Shown: positions 32,603 to 40,937 of the stretch, in pieces | Layout: the number at the start of each line of letters is the position of its first letter | How positions within the stretch are numbered: the first letter of the stretch is position 1 | NCBI GenBank assembly: GCA_022568195.1 | Contig: JADFFS010000012.1 | Location: 1 to 43,289, forward strand | Source of the DNA: Chloroflexota bacterium | GTDB taxonomy: Bacteria > Chloroflexota > Dehalococcoidia > Lucifugimonadales > UBA3495 | Direction: 5' to 3' | Length of the DNA: 43,289 bases | Notes under the pieces: model-generated | Told to the model about the DNA's origin: nothing | Databases searched by the model: none | What the model saw: the letters and a program-made list of their open reading frames with translations, nothing else | Translations under genes and position numbers: made by a program

Positions 32603-32843
32603 GTTTCTCTTAGGTTTAATTTTCGGGGCCGCGGCCGGGGCCACGGCCGGGGCTGTGGCAGGATTGTTATTGGCGCCCAAGACCGGGGAAGAGACACGGC
32701 AGATCGTAGCTGCTCGGGCCACCCAAGCCACTCAGAAAGCCAGGGGCTATGTGGATAGCCTCCGACAATACATTGGGACAGAACAGGCCGCTCAAAGCGC
32801 GGAAAAGGACTCAGATAATCACGTGGACGTTACTGGCAGCTAG
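32595..32843 (+). CDS. YtxH-family small membrane-anchored protein
   Basis: 82 residues from the ATG at 32595 with GAGGAG five bases upstream; a longer frame from 32577 lacks a better site. A Gly/Ala-rich membrane helix (GLIFGAAAGATAGAVAGLLLAPKTGEETR) is the YtxH signature, followed by a polar helical tail. YtxH proteins are small stress-associated membrane proteins of unknown molecular function. The start overlaps the end of the preceding small membrane gene, so the two are translated together. Confidence 0.85.
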   Translation: MIRFLLGLIFGAAAGATAGAVAGLLLAPKTGEETRQIVAARATQATQKARGYVDSLRQYIGTEQAAQSAEKDSDNHVDVTGS

Positions 32844-32863
32844 GTTCCCGTAGAGACACGACC

Positions 32864-33110
32864 GTGTTGATGCCGGCGATTGTACCGTCTCGGCTTGCGT
32901 CCGAGCCGGGGTCCACCGTCGAGGCCCTGGCCCAACAAATAGCCGAGCACCCCAAAGAGGTCTTGAAGGCCACCAAGAAAGCCTCGTTTACCGGGCGGGA
33001 CATGTCGACCGAGCAATCCGAGATGTACACCAGGGCCTTGACGGCCCCTTCTTCGTGACGCCCAGGCCAGCCGAGAAGGGGTCAGCGCCTTCGCCGAACA
33101 GCGAAGCCAA
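32864..33110 (+). pseudogene. Enoyl-CoA hydratase C-terminal remnant with frameshift
   Basis: The frame at 32864-33058 ends with VEALAQQIAEHPKEVLKATK followed by KASFTGRDMSTEQSEMYTRALTA, the C-terminal helices of enoyl-CoA hydratase/isomerase family proteins. It stops at 33056-33058, and one base further on the next frame continues with DAQASREGVSAFAEQRSQ, the family's usual last segment (…SEDAREGVRAFLEKR). So a C-terminal piece is present with one frameshift and no catalytic crotonase core. Confidence 0.6.
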
Positions 33111-33496
33111 CTACAAGCAGGTTGCGGCTTTGCGGCCATTGACGCGGGTGGTAGGCTGAGGGCCGGCGCATGAAAAAGGGTTGAAGTCGTGGACGCCGCT
33201 ATCCGCAGGGTATCTGCTGGGTGCCTATCCGAAAACCCAGCTTTGTGGTTCGACAAGCCTGTCCTGAGCCCTTCGATTCGGCTCAGGGTAAACTCCGCCG
33301 AAGGGCTCACCACGAACGGGGAAAATCTGTTCGCCCTGCGCCTGTCGAAGAGCCGGGACTTCCCGAACGCGTATTGGGCGCAGTCCCTGGCTTGTTGGGC
33401 TTCTGGGTCTTGGCAAGCATACGCAAACAGGCCAAATATGAGGGGCGAATAAGCGCGACATTTTTACAAGCGGACCGGCCACGCGTTTAACTTCAG
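33111..33496. other. Intergenic region filled mainly by a palindromic repeat
   Basis: 386 bp without a gene. Its middle (33245-33356) is a family 2 repeat; the remainder shows nothing recognisable. Confidence 0.5.
33245..33356. repeat. Palindromic intergenic repeat, family 2, copy A
   Basis: Contains GTGGTTCGACAAGCCTGTCC, the stem CCGAAGGGCTCACCACGAACGG and a second piece TTCGCCCTGCGCCTGTCGAAG. The same words, partly inverted, form the copy at 36625-36688. It looks like a nested or composite unit. Confidence 0.7.
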
Positions 33497-34726
33497 TTGA
33501 AACTAACTACCACACTACAACATGCGGCCTACCCACTCGGTATATTGCGCCAGCGTAATTTTGGCCTGCTGTGGTCCGCCATGACGGTGGCCGGCACCGG
33601 TATGCAAATGGAGGCCGTGGCCCTGGGGTGGTTGGTCCTCATCCGGACCGACTCTCCCTTCCTGGTTGGGTTGATCGCCTCGGCCAGAATGTCTCTCAAC
33701 TTCCTGGCTTTATTCTCAGGAGCCATCGCCGACCGGGTGCCCCGTCACCGGCTGCTGGCCACTGTAATGTTTGCCATGACCCTACTGAGTCTGGGGATGC
33801 TCGCCCTGCTTTTGAGCGGCCGTTTGGAAGTGTGGCATATTTTCGCGTTGGTGTTGACCGGAGGTATGGTCCGGTTGTTTCAGATGCCCGCCGCCCAGGC
33901 CCTGGTTGCCGATACCCTGCCGGAGGACCGTATTTCCAACGGCGCCGCGTTGACCACCATGGGAATGAACCTCAACACCGTGGCGGGACCCCTTATTGGT
34001 GGCTTCCTTTTCCGAGGCATAGGGCCTCAGGGCGTCTATGCCGTGATCGCCCTATTATATTTCCTTGGTGCAATATTGGCCCTGTCCATCAGGAGTAGCC
34101 GCACAACCACCCGATCGCGGGAGGATTCGGTCCTCAGGTCGATGCTGGAAGGGCTCAAGTACGTCAAGGGACAGCAGGTGCTGTGGGCGATGCTGTTGTT
34201 GGCGGTAATTATTAATTTCACGGGCTGGCCCCTACACACATCGCTGATGCCCATTTTTGCGCGAGACGTTTTGGGCACCGATTCGGCCGGGTTGGGAATA
34301 CTGATGGCGGCCTTCGGCATCGGCGCCCTCATTGGTTCCACCGTCCTGGCATCGGTACGCAACCTGAAATCCGCCGGCAAGCTGATGCTTCTGTCGGTGA
34401 TAGTCTGGCACGGCACCATGGTGGCTTTCGCCGCGTCCCATTCCTTCTACCTGTCTCTGTCGATTCTGCTGCTGACCGGTATGGCATTCTCCTCGACCCA
34501 GGTGATGATGCTGACGGTGGTTCTGAGGACCACGTTGCCCGAATTTCGGGGCCGGATCATGGGACTGCGGTCGATGGCCATCTACTCTTTTACCTTCGGA
34601 AGCATGAACTCCGGGGCGATAGCGGGGGCTTGGGGCGCCCCCCTGGCCGCGAATATCAACGCTGCCATCGGCATCGCGTTGGTTGGAACGCTGGCCTTGT
34701 TTACCCCCAAGCTCCGCCGGGCTTAG
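33497..34726 (+). CDS. MFS transporter (MFS_3/EntS-like)
   Basis: 409 residues from a TTG at 33497; no clear ribosome-binding site precedes it, so the start is uncertain by a few codons. Pattern: LRQRNFGLLWSAMTVAGTGMQMEAVALGWLV at the N-terminus, SGAIADRVPRHRLL after helix 2 (motif A) and MPAAQALVADTLPEDRISNGAAL, the hallmark of the EntS/MFS_3 branch. The C-terminal half has TLPEFRGRIMGLRSM. The branch includes siderophore and drug exporters; a substrate cannot be set. It stands alone, between repeats and the convergent D-2-hydroxyacid dehydrogenase gene. Confidence 0.88.
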   Translation: MKLTTTLQHAAYPLGILRQRNFGLLWSAMTVAGTGMQMEAVALGWLVLIRTDSPFLVGLIASARMSLNFLALFSGAIADRVPRHRLLATVMFAMTLLSLGMLALLLSGRLEVWHIFALVLTGGMVRLFQMPAAQALVADTLPEDRISNGAALTTMGMNLNTVAGPLIGGFLFRGIGPQGVYAVIALLYFLGAILALSIRSSRTTTRSREDSVLRSMLEGLKYVKGQQVLWAMLLLAVIINFTGWPLHTSLMPIFARDVLGTDSAGLGILMAAFGIGALIGSTVLASVRNLKSAGKLMLLSVIVWHGTMVAFAASHSFYLSLSILLLTGMAFSSTQVMMLTVVLRTTLPEFRGRIMGLRSMAIYSFTFGSMNSGAIAGAWGAPLAANINAAIGIALVGTLALFTPKLRRA

Positions 34727-34801
34727 ATGGACCAGTTTTTACAGGGACAGGTCATAGGGGTTTGTGAAGTGGCTCTAATCGGCGCAACCAGCGCCGTCTT
34801 C

Positions 34802-35803
34802 TTACCCCATTGTCGCAAGCACTTCCCTTGTTACTCTGTATCTTAACGGTTTGCCTGACTCCCAAGCCTGAAACTCCTCGATAATACAGTCGGCCATCCT
34901 CCCCACTTCGTCTCCGACGGATCCACCGATGTGTGGGCTTATCCAAACATTAGGAAGCGTCCATAGCTCGGACTCGGCCCCGGGAGGCTCCGGATAGGTC
35001 ACGTCCAGGAGAGCGGTAAGATCTGGACGATTCCTGAGGGTCTCGATCAAGCCGGCTTCAATCACCTGAGCGCCTCGGCCCGTGTTGATAAACGTGGCGC
35101 CCTCTCTCATGCTCTCAAATAAAGGCCCGCTGAGAACGTTTTTGGTTGATGGAAGGTCTGGTATGTGATTGCTTACGATATAGGCTCGCCTAAAGAGCTC
35201 TTCGAGAGATACTCTTTCTATGCCAAGCTCCATAGCTTGCTCCTCGCTGAGATATGGGTCGTAGGCGATGACGCGAAAGCTGAAGCTCTTGAGGAGTGCG
35301 CTCAGCCTTTTTCCGATCATACCCATTCCAATCAGTCCCACAGTTTCACCGTTGACGCCTGCCCGGTGGAATGCCTTTGCCTTATTCTGGTCGTGGGTTT
35401 CGTAATAATCTCGTATGGTACGGTAGTAGCCTCTGCACGAAAGAATGATCTGTGACAGCGCCATCTCGGCTACGGGTATTGCATTCATGTCCCAGGCACT
35501 GACCAGTATTATGTCGTTGTCGACTATCGGCTGAGCAAAGGCTTTTACGTTGCCGGCTGCGTAGAAAACGGCTTTAAGCTTAGGCATTTTGGCAAGTTGT
35601 TCTTCTGTTAAAAAGGGCATGCCCCAGGTTGCAAATATAACTTCAACATTCCCCAGGCCAGAGGCGTGCTCATCGAAGTTTTTTGAATTAATGACCTCGG
35701 GATAGAGGTCTGTTAGCTTCTCAATGGTCTGCCTTCGGCCCTGACCATAGACTTCACCATCTTTAATCGGGTAGTCATAAAACAGCGCTGCTTTTGTCGG
35801 CAT
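34802..35803 (-). CDS. D-2-hydroxyacid dehydrogenase family protein
   Basis: About 333 residues from the ATG at 35803 (MPTKAALFYDYP); alternatives at 35839 (MRHERDF) and 35908 would add up to 35 residues without similarity to the family. NAD-binding motif GLIGMGMIGKRLSALL, catalytic Arg in INTGRGAQVIE, Glu in DVTYPEPPG and His in WISPHIGGS are all present. The family reduces 2-oxoacids or oxidises D-2-hydroxyacids with NAD(P). The gene is richer in A and T than its neighbours (stretches such as GTTTTTTGAATTAATG near 35680), which suggests recent acquisition. Substrate unknown. Confidence 0.9.
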   Translation of the reverse strand: MPTKAALFYDYPIKDGEVYGQGRRQTIEKLTDLYPEVINSKNFDEHASGLGNVEVIFATWGMPFLTEEQLAKMPKLKAVFYAAGNVKAFAQPIVDNDIILVSAWDMNAIPVAEMALSQIILSCRGYYRTIRDYYETHDQNKAKAFHRAGVNGETVGLIGMGMIGKRLSALLKSFSFRVIAYDPYLSEEQAMELGIERVSLEELFRRAYIVSNHIPDLPSTKNVLSGPLFESMREGATFINTGRGAQVIEAGLIETLRNRPDLTALLDVTYPEPPGAESELWTLPNVWISPHIGGSVGDEVGRMADCIIEEFQAWESGKPLRYRVTREVLATMG

Positions 35804-35941
35804 TGTTCCCACACCCTCAAAATCGCGTTCGTGCCGCATGATACTCTCACCGGCGGCTATGCCACAAGAAATTGACCTGCCCCAAATTAGGGCTTCAGGT
35901 GAGCGCAAGTGGCATCCCTATCCCAATGTCGGGAAGCGGAG

Positions 35942-35947
35942 TATAAT
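35942..35947 (+). promoter_or_regulatory. Possible -10 element before the zinc-ribbon gene
   Basis: A perfect TATAAT at 35942-35947, about 108 bases before the GTG start at 36055. No good -35 is found at 16-18 bases upstream, so this is only suggestive. Confidence 0.3.
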
Positions 35948-36054
35948 AGTATCTGGCACAAGTTTAGGTTACCTGGTTGCGGACGTTTCCCATCTTCATC
36001 GCCTACAATACTGGACGACCTCGACACAGCCAAAAATTTTAGGAGGTTGTCCAA

Positions 36055-36357
36055 GTGGCACTTTCAGACAAAGCCCTTACCTGCGTGGAATGCGGGTACG
36101 ATTTCACCTTCACCGTTGGCGAGCAAGAGTTCTTCGCTTCCCGGGGATATACCAACGATCCCAAGCGGTGTACACAATGTCGCGGGGCTCGCAAGAGTCA
36201 GCAGCAAGGTTTCGGGGACTCTTACGGGTCGGCCCGGGAGATGCATCCAGCGGTGTGCGCCCAGTGCGGCAAGGACACCATGGTTCCTTTCAGGCCCCGT
36301 GGTGACAAACCGGTGTACTGTAACGATTGCTTCAGCGCAATGAGGGCCCCTAGCTAA
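36055..36357 (+). CDS. Small double zinc-ribbon protein (CxxCx.../SSSS-type)
   Basis: 100 residues from a GTG with the strong site AGGAGG eight bases upstream. Two four-cysteine knuckles are seen: Cys10/Cys13 with Cys39/Cys42 (CVEC and CTQC) and Cys68/Cys71 with Cys89/Cys92 (CAQC and CNDC). The middle is Gln/Gly/Ser-rich. Small proteins with this layout, opening with LTCVECGYDFTFTVGEQEFF, are common in Chloroflexota and related phyla and are assumed to bind zinc and perhaps nucleic acid; no function is established. It is followed by a good hairpin terminator. Confidence 0.9.
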   Translation: MALSDKALTCVECGYDFTFTVGEQEFFASRGYTNDPKRCTQCRGARKSQQQGFGDSYGSAREMHPAVCAQCGKDTMVPFRPRGDKPVYCNDCFSAMRAPS

Positions 36358-36386
36358 CGCCAAAGCCTAGCAGCAATCTACCAAGA

Positions 36387-36413
36387 AGAGCCGCCACAAT
36401 CTGTGGCGGCTCT
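36387..36413 (+). terminator. Rho-independent terminator after the zinc-ribbon gene
   Basis: A perfect 12-bp stem (AGAGCCGCCACA / TGTGGCGGCTCT) with a three-base loop lies 30 bases past the stop, followed by TGCATTT, a weak T-tract. Confidence 0.7.
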
Positions 36414-36458
36414 TGCATTTAGAGGATGTCCGAAACTGAAAGCGACCACACCGCCGGC

Positions 36459-36485
36459 CCGTGTTTCAGGTATAGATCGACTCTC
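36459..36485 (+). repeat. 27-bp direct repeat, copy B
   Basis: Matches 24 of 27 positions with 11146-11172, same orientation; the three differences are in the middle. Each copy lies within about 75 bases of a GC-rich hairpin (36387-36413 here). Confidence 0.45.
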
Positions 36486-36624
36486 GAGCCTGTCTCCACA
36501 GAGCTTCGAAATTCCGCCACAACTTTGGTTAACTGGGGCATTCATGTGCAGTCGTTTAGCAAGTCAGCATTAAAGTCGACTACAACTGTTAGCACCAATT
36601 TTTGGAAATAGCCATTATAATCAT

Positions 36625-36688
36625 CCGTTCGCCCTGAGCTTGTCGAAGGGCACAGGCTCAGTGGCTCGACAGGCTCACCACGAACGGG
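36625..36688. repeat. Palindromic intergenic repeat, family 2, copy B
   Basis: Inverted ends CCGTTCG / CGAACGG enclose CCCTGAGCTTGTCGAAGGGC and TCGACAGGCTCACCA. It can form a long hairpin and lies 3' of the luciferase-like monooxygenase gene. Confidence 0.75.
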
Positions 36689-36718
36689 ATTGATAACGCC
36701 GATTTATGCAACGTACTG

Positions 36719-37825
36719 CTAGAATTCTTTGATACGTGGCAGGACTTCCCGGCCGAACAGGTCAATTTCCTTCATGACCTCTCTGTGGTCGATGCCGGGT
36801 TGCTGAAATCCGAAGTCCACCACCCCCGTGCCGCACTGGTCGTGGAACGCCTTCAATTGCTTTACGATGGTGTCGGGGCTTCCAATGAAGCTAAATAGCC
36901 CCCGGGCGTCGCGTACCGCGCTCACCTGGCTACTGGCGTCGGTTACTTTGCGCAGGTCGAATTCCTCTCCGGCGCGGGCCGCCTGGACCGCTCGGGTCAC
37001 GGTTGGGCCCATGGCCAATCCGCGTCCCCTACCCCCGGCCTGTAGACGCTCCATCAACTGCTCTGCCTGCCGGTCAGTCTCCGCCAGGCAGATACTTCCG
37101 CGGTAGACGATTTGGTCGGGCGTGGGCTGCCAGCCGGCTTCTTGGCACCATTGTTTATACATCCCGGTGACGTTGGCCGTATCTTCCACCCGATCATAGG
37201 CGACGCCCAGTCCCAGCCGATGGGTGGCGGCGTATCGGACCGCGTCTTCGCTCCTGGTTGCCACAATCACCGGCGGCAACGGTTGCTGCACCGGCCGTGG
37301 CCAGACCGACACGGTGCGGTATTGGTAGTAGCGCCCTTCCCAGGAAAATGGCTGGGGCTCGGTCAGCGCTTTGAGTACCAGGTCCATGCCCTCGATCAGC
37401 CTGCCTCGACCTTCCTCCGGGTTCATGCCGTAGACCTGGTCCTCGCTGAGGGTACCCCGCATAAATCCCATGATCACTCGCCCACCGGTCAAGTTGTCCA
37501 GCATCCCAATTTCCTCGGCGGCCCGGACGGGATTGTTCAGCGGCAGCAATTGGCCCAACAGGGCGATCTTGACTCTCTTACATCTCTCGGCCACGGCGGC
37601 CGCCATGAGCGCCGGGTTTGGCGTGGTTCGGTTGCCTGAGTAGTGGTGTTCCGACAAGCTGACCCAGTCGAAGCCCACCTCCTCGGCGAACTCACACTCT
37701 TCCATGCCTTCCTGGTAGCTCCGCATGGATATCTCGGGATCCTGATACACTGGCGGTACCGGCCAGTTGGCAGGAAACATGTGCCTTTCCGAGTACCCCA
37801 TCGACCCAAAATACGATGCCTTCAT
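36719..37825 (-). CDS. Luciferase-like (LLM) flavin-dependent monooxygenase
   Basis: 368 residues from the ATG at 37825; AAGGAG sits just before it, and an upstream ATG at 37843 lacks a site. The fold's landmarks are seen: AEEVGFDWVSLSEHHYSGN, LPLNNPVRAAEEIGMLDNLTGGRVIMGFMRG and SVWPRPVQQPLPPVIVATRSEDAVRYAA, with a C-terminal FGREVLPRI. These enzymes use reduced FMN from a separate reductase to oxygenate their substrate. It stands alone, convergent with the zinc-ribbon gene. Substrate unknown. Such enzymes are strongly expanded in SAR202-type Chloroflexota, which fits the genome guess. Confidence 0.92.
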   Translation of the reverse strand: MKASYFGSMGYSERHMFPANWPVPPVYQDPEISMRSYQEGMEECEFAEEVGFDWVSLSEHHYSGNRTTPNPALMAAAVAERCKRVKIALLGQLLPLNNPVRAAEEIGMLDNLTGGRVIMGFMRGTLSEDQVYGMNPEEGRGRLIEGMDLVLKALTEPQPFSWEGRYYQYRTVSVWPRPVQQPLPPVIVATRSEDAVRYAATHRLGLGVAYDRVEDTANVTGMYKQWCQEAGWQPTPDQIVYRGSICLAETDRQAEQLMERLQAGGRGRGLAMGPTVTRAVQAARAGEEFDLRKVTDASSQVSAVRDARGLFSFIGSPDTIVKQLKAFHDQCGTGVVDFGFQQPGIDHREVMKEIDLFGREVLPRIKEF

Positions 37826-38155
37826 TGGCTCCTTCCTGGGCAATTTTTATCTGGAAATGGAACAGGTTCTCAATGGCTTTCAAGGGAGCCCTTTCGGTGC
37901 CGCTAATTATACAACCGTCTGTTGTTACCCAGGGAAAAGGTCAGACGTAAGTGTTCAGCGAAAATAGCAATTCGTGAAAGCACTGTCATTAAATACCAAG
38001 GAGCAAACCGTTGCGCTTTGTGGACAACTCATCTCTTGCGACGTAATATGCCCCCATAAAGGTTAGTGAGCGGATCGCTGCTCCTTGGCTTCCGCCGATG
38101 GTGGGTTAACCTCTGCAGCTTCGCCTCCCGGTCAGCCCCCGATGTTGAGGTAATC
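37826..38155. other. Divergent intergenic region with a promoter
   Basis: 330 bp between divergent genes. It contains the plus-strand promoter at 38021-38049; nothing else is recognisable. Confidence 0.45.
38021..38049 (+). promoter_or_regulatory. Sigma70-type promoter for the class IV aminotransferase
   Basis: TGGACA (38021-38026) and TAATAT (38044-38049) are separated by 17 bases, about 107 bases before the ATG at 38156. The -35 matches five of six consensus bases and the -10 four of six. Confidence 0.5.
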
Positions 38156-39061
38156 ATGGACGAGCTTATCGCATATTTTAACGGGGAGTTCGTTCCTGAC
38201 AATCAGTGTGTAATCCACGCTACCGACAGGGGGTTCCGGACGGGTGACGTGGTCTATGATCTCCAACGCACCTTTGACGGGAAGATTTTTCGGCTGCGGG
38301 AGCATCTGGAGCGATTTATGCGCTCGCTAAAGTTCACCCGGCTCGATTCAGGATTGAACATCGACGAGCTAGAAGCATTGACTCGTGAAGTCGTGCGGCG
38401 AAACGAAAGCTTGCGTGACCCTGGGGGCGACTTTACTGTCACCCAGTTCGTCACGCGAGGCAGGGCGAAAAGTGTCGTGGACCCCGTGCCTCCGACCGTG
38501 TGTATTCTGCCCCAGCGAATAGACTTCGCCCAGTTCGCTAAATTCTATCGGTCCGGCGTGCACGTCGTTATTCCGCGAACCCGCTCGTATTCCACCGATT
38601 CCCTCGACCCAAAGGTGAAGCACTACAGCCGGATGAACTTCGTCATCGCCAGCCTGGAAGCGGCCGACGTAGACCCGGAGGCGTACCCAGTATTGCTAGA
38701 TGAGAACGGCAACATCGCCGAGCACATAGCGGGCAACTTTTACCTGATTACCGATGGCGTGCTCCGAATGCCGACCGACCACAGCTCTCTTCAAGGCGAT
38801 ACACAGAGGGCCATCCGGGAGATGGCTAAACGGCTGGAAATCCCGACTGTGGAGGAAGACCTCCAACCCTACGACGCCTACACTGCCGACGAGATATTCC
38901 TCACGAACACCACTTACTGCATCCTGCCCGCCGGGAAGATCGACAACCGCCCGGTCGGCGGCGAAGTGCCGGGGCCGATCACACGCCAGTTGCAGTCTGC
39001 GTGGAGCGAGATGGTCGGAGTGGACTTCGTTGACCAGGCGTTGACCGCTGCGAATGCTTAG
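38156..39061 (+). CDS. Class IV PLP-dependent aminotransferase (BCAT/D-amino acid type)
   Basis: 301 residues from the ATG at 38156 with GAGG five bases upstream; the frame is open further back but that part is not like the family. Typical blocks are IAYFNGEFVP, HATDRGFRTGDVVYDLQRTF, HLERFMRSL, the PLP lysine in DPKVKHYSRMN (Lys155) and AEHIAGNFYLI for the cofactor loop. The family includes branched-chain aminotransferase, D-alanine aminotransferase and aminodeoxychorismate lyase; the HIAGN loop is not diagnostic. It is followed by msrA about 120 bases later in the same direction and has its own promoter candidate. Confidence 0.88.
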   Translation: MDELIAYFNGEFVPDNQCVIHATDRGFRTGDVVYDLQRTFDGKIFRLREHLERFMRSLKFTRLDSGLNIDELEALTREVVRRNESLRDPGGDFTVTQFVTRGRAKSVVDPVPPTVCILPQRIDFAQFAKFYRSGVHVVIPRTRSYSTDSLDPKVKHYSRMNFVIASLEAADVDPEAYPVLLDENGNIAEHIAGNFYLITDGVLRMPTDHSSLQGDTQRAIREMAKRLEIPTVEEDLQPYDAYTADEIFLTNTTYCILPAGKIDNRPVGGEVPGPITRQLQSAWSEMVGVDFVDQALTAANA

Positions 39062-39179
39062 CAATCATCCTTAAACTCTGAGATTGACCAAACCGGCCCT
39101 GTGCAGGCGCATACCAACGAGGGCTACGGTAGATTTGAGATCGAAACAGCCGAGTAATCAGAAAGTAGGTGGATATAAG

Positions 39180-39740
39180 ATGGTGGAAAAGAAAGACGAG
39201 ATAGTGGTTTTCGGGGGAGGATGTTTCTGGTGCACCGAAGCAGTCTTCTCCGAACTTGAAGGTGTAGTGTCGGTTATGCCGGGCTATGCGGGTGGACACA
39301 CTGAAAATCCCACGTATAGACAGATATGCACGGATGAAACCGGCCATGCGGAAGTAATAGAAATCCAGTTCGACCCCAATCAGATTACCTATAAGCGCCT
39401 TCTCGAGGTATTCTTTGCGACCCACGATCCAACCACGCTAAATCGCCAAGGCGCTGACAAGGGCACTCACTATCGCTCGATTATTCTTTGCACAAGCGAC
39501 GATCAGAAGGGCCAGGCAGAAGCATTTATCAGGGAACTTGATAGTTCCGGGTCCAAGGGTGATCCGATCGTTACCGAGGTCGTGCAGTTGGATAGATTTT
39601 ACGAGGCCGATGCTGATCACATACAGTTCTATAAGAACAATCCGGACATGATGTATTGCCAGATCGTGATTAGGCCAAAGGTAGAGAAAGTCCGAGGGGA
39701 GTTTGCCGATTACCTACGCACAGCAAATGCCTTAGACTAA
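39180..39740 (+). CDS. msrA: Peptide methionine-S-sulfoxide reductase MsrA
   Basis: 186 residues, full length for MsrA. The active-site motif GCFWC holds catalytic Cys15, followed by YAGGHTENPTYRQICTDETGHAEVI and the HDPTTLNRQGADKGTHYRSII block, all diagnostic. The start chosen is the ATG at 39180 with AGGTGG seven bases upstream; a longer frame to 39084 has no similarity to MsrA. It repairs oxidised methionine in the cytoplasm with thioredoxin. The gene is somewhat AT-richer than average here. It could be read together with the aminotransferase gene or on its own. Confidence 0.96.
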   Translation: MVEKKDEIVVFGGGCFWCTEAVFSELEGVVSVMPGYAGGHTENPTYRQICTDETGHAEVIEIQFDPNQITYKRLLEVFFATHDPTTLNRQGADKGTHYRSIILCTSDDQKGQAEAFIRELDSSGSKGDPIVTEVVQLDRFYEADADHIQFYKNNPDMMYCQIVIRPKVEKVRGEFADYLRTANALD

Positions 39741-40095
39741 TCGTCAGGTAGGGCCCTCGGCTCAGTTGGCATTCCTCGAAAGCCGAGCATGCGTGTTAGA
39801 TTCCTAGGCCGCACTTTACAGAAGTCTGGAAGCTACTGTGGCCGGACAACAAGCCGCAAAATAGCTGAGCAGCTGTACTGATACCGCCACCAGCACCGCT
39901 TTGAATCAATGCAATTTTAATCCAGCTGCTACTTCGCCCGCTGCCCGAAACGGACGTCCCGAAACGCCCGTCCACCTAAGGAGTAGAGCAGCAGCAAGGC
40001 GCCGGCCAAAGTCAAAGACACCGTAGGCGCGGGTCATGGCAGCTGGTGGGGACTCTAAAGGTCGTGGACACTAACGAGCAATCAGGAGGGATGAC
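39741..40095. other. Intergenic region without a gene
   Basis: 355 bp. A stem of CTCGGCT and AGCCGAG (about 39757-39789) may terminate msrA, but it has an 18-base loop and no T-tract. I see nothing else. Confidence 0.4.
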
Positions 40096-40848
40096 ATGCC
40101 GGACGTACGTGGATGGCGAAAAAAATTTGGAGTTCTGGCCCCCAGCACCAATACCATGGTGGAGCCGGACTTCTACATGATGGCGGTACCGGGAGTCACA
40201 GCCCACATCAGCCGTATCTTGATGACAAACAGCAGCAGAGACAGGGACAGCACGGAGGCTACCGACCAACGGCAGAGAAGGCTGGAGGAGGAGATGAAGC
40301 CCGCTATTGACCGAGTGCTGACCGCCGAGCCGGATTACATGGTGATGGGTATGAGCGCACCGACCTTCCGTGATGGAGTGGAAGGAAATCGCAAGTGGAA
40401 AGCGAGGATGCAGGAATACTGCGGCGGCCTGGGTATGGCCAACGGCGCCGAGGCCTGTGAGCGAGCGCTCAACTTGCTGGGAGTCAAGCGTATCGCCATT
40501 CTCACACCTTACTGGGCAAGTACCAGCAGCCACGTCATCAGGTTCTTCAACGAAGCGGGCTTCGAGGTGGTTGGTCACAAGGATTTGGAATGTCCTTCCC
40601 CGGTGGCCATCGCCCACGTGGAAGCGGATCAAATCAGGGCGGCGTTGCGCGAGATTGACTCCGACCAGGTGGAAGCCATCGTGCAGTGCGGCACGGACCT
40701 GCATATGGTCGAACTGGCCGATGAAGCAGAGCGCTGGCTAGGCAAGCCTGTTCTAGCCATAAACGCTGTAATCTGGTGGATGGCCTTAAGGGAAAATGAT
40801 ATCCAGGACAAGTTATACGGGTACGGCCGGATGCTGAGCGAGTTTTAA
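40096..40848 (+). CDS. Asp/Glu racemase-superfamily enzyme (maleate isomerase/arylmalonate decarboxylase-like)
   Basis: 250 residues with the strong site GGAGGGATGAC before the ATG. The N-terminal GVLAPSTNTMVEPDF is the recognisable maleate cis-trans isomerase-type opening. Enzymes of this group use two active-site cysteines (isomerase) or one (decarboxylase). Here the first position reads MGMSAPTF, so serine replaces cysteine at residue 87, while Cys198 is present in IVQCGTDL. A one-cysteine site is closer to arylmalonate decarboxylase than to maleate isomerase, but the substrate is open. It opens the plus-strand catabolic run (monooxygenase, MBL hydrolase, ThDP enzyme). Confidence 0.8.
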   Translation: MPDVRGWRKKFGVLAPSTNTMVEPDFYMMAVPGVTAHISRILMTNSSRDRDSTEATDQRQRRLEEEMKPAIDRVLTAEPDYMVMGMSAPTFRDGVEGNRKWKARMQEYCGGLGMANGAEACERALNLLGVKRIAILTPYWASTSSHVIRFFNEAGFEVVGHKDLECPSPVAIAHVEADQIRAALREIDSDQVEAIVQCGTDLHMVELADEAERWLGKPVLAINAVIWWMALRENDIQDKLYGYGRMLSEF

Positions 40849-40937
40849 CCCGCCCCGAACCATCCCCGTGCCATCAAGGAAAAGATCATCGGCGCCGGCG
40901 CGGTGTCGTCTGACGGTGTCGTCTAGAGGAAATAACC

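Larger units (their letters stand above)
36414..36718. other. Intergenic region with two dispersed repeats
   Basis: 305 bp between convergent genes. It contains the second copy of the 27-bp repeat (36459-36485) and a family 2 palindromic repeat (36625-36688). No gene is seen. Confidence 0.5.

Noticed and set aside
39745-39800. GGCTCAGTTGGCATTC, a tRNA D-loop-like word
   Set aside because: No anticodon arm or T-arm follows; the pairing available is a simple hairpin with an 18-base loop.
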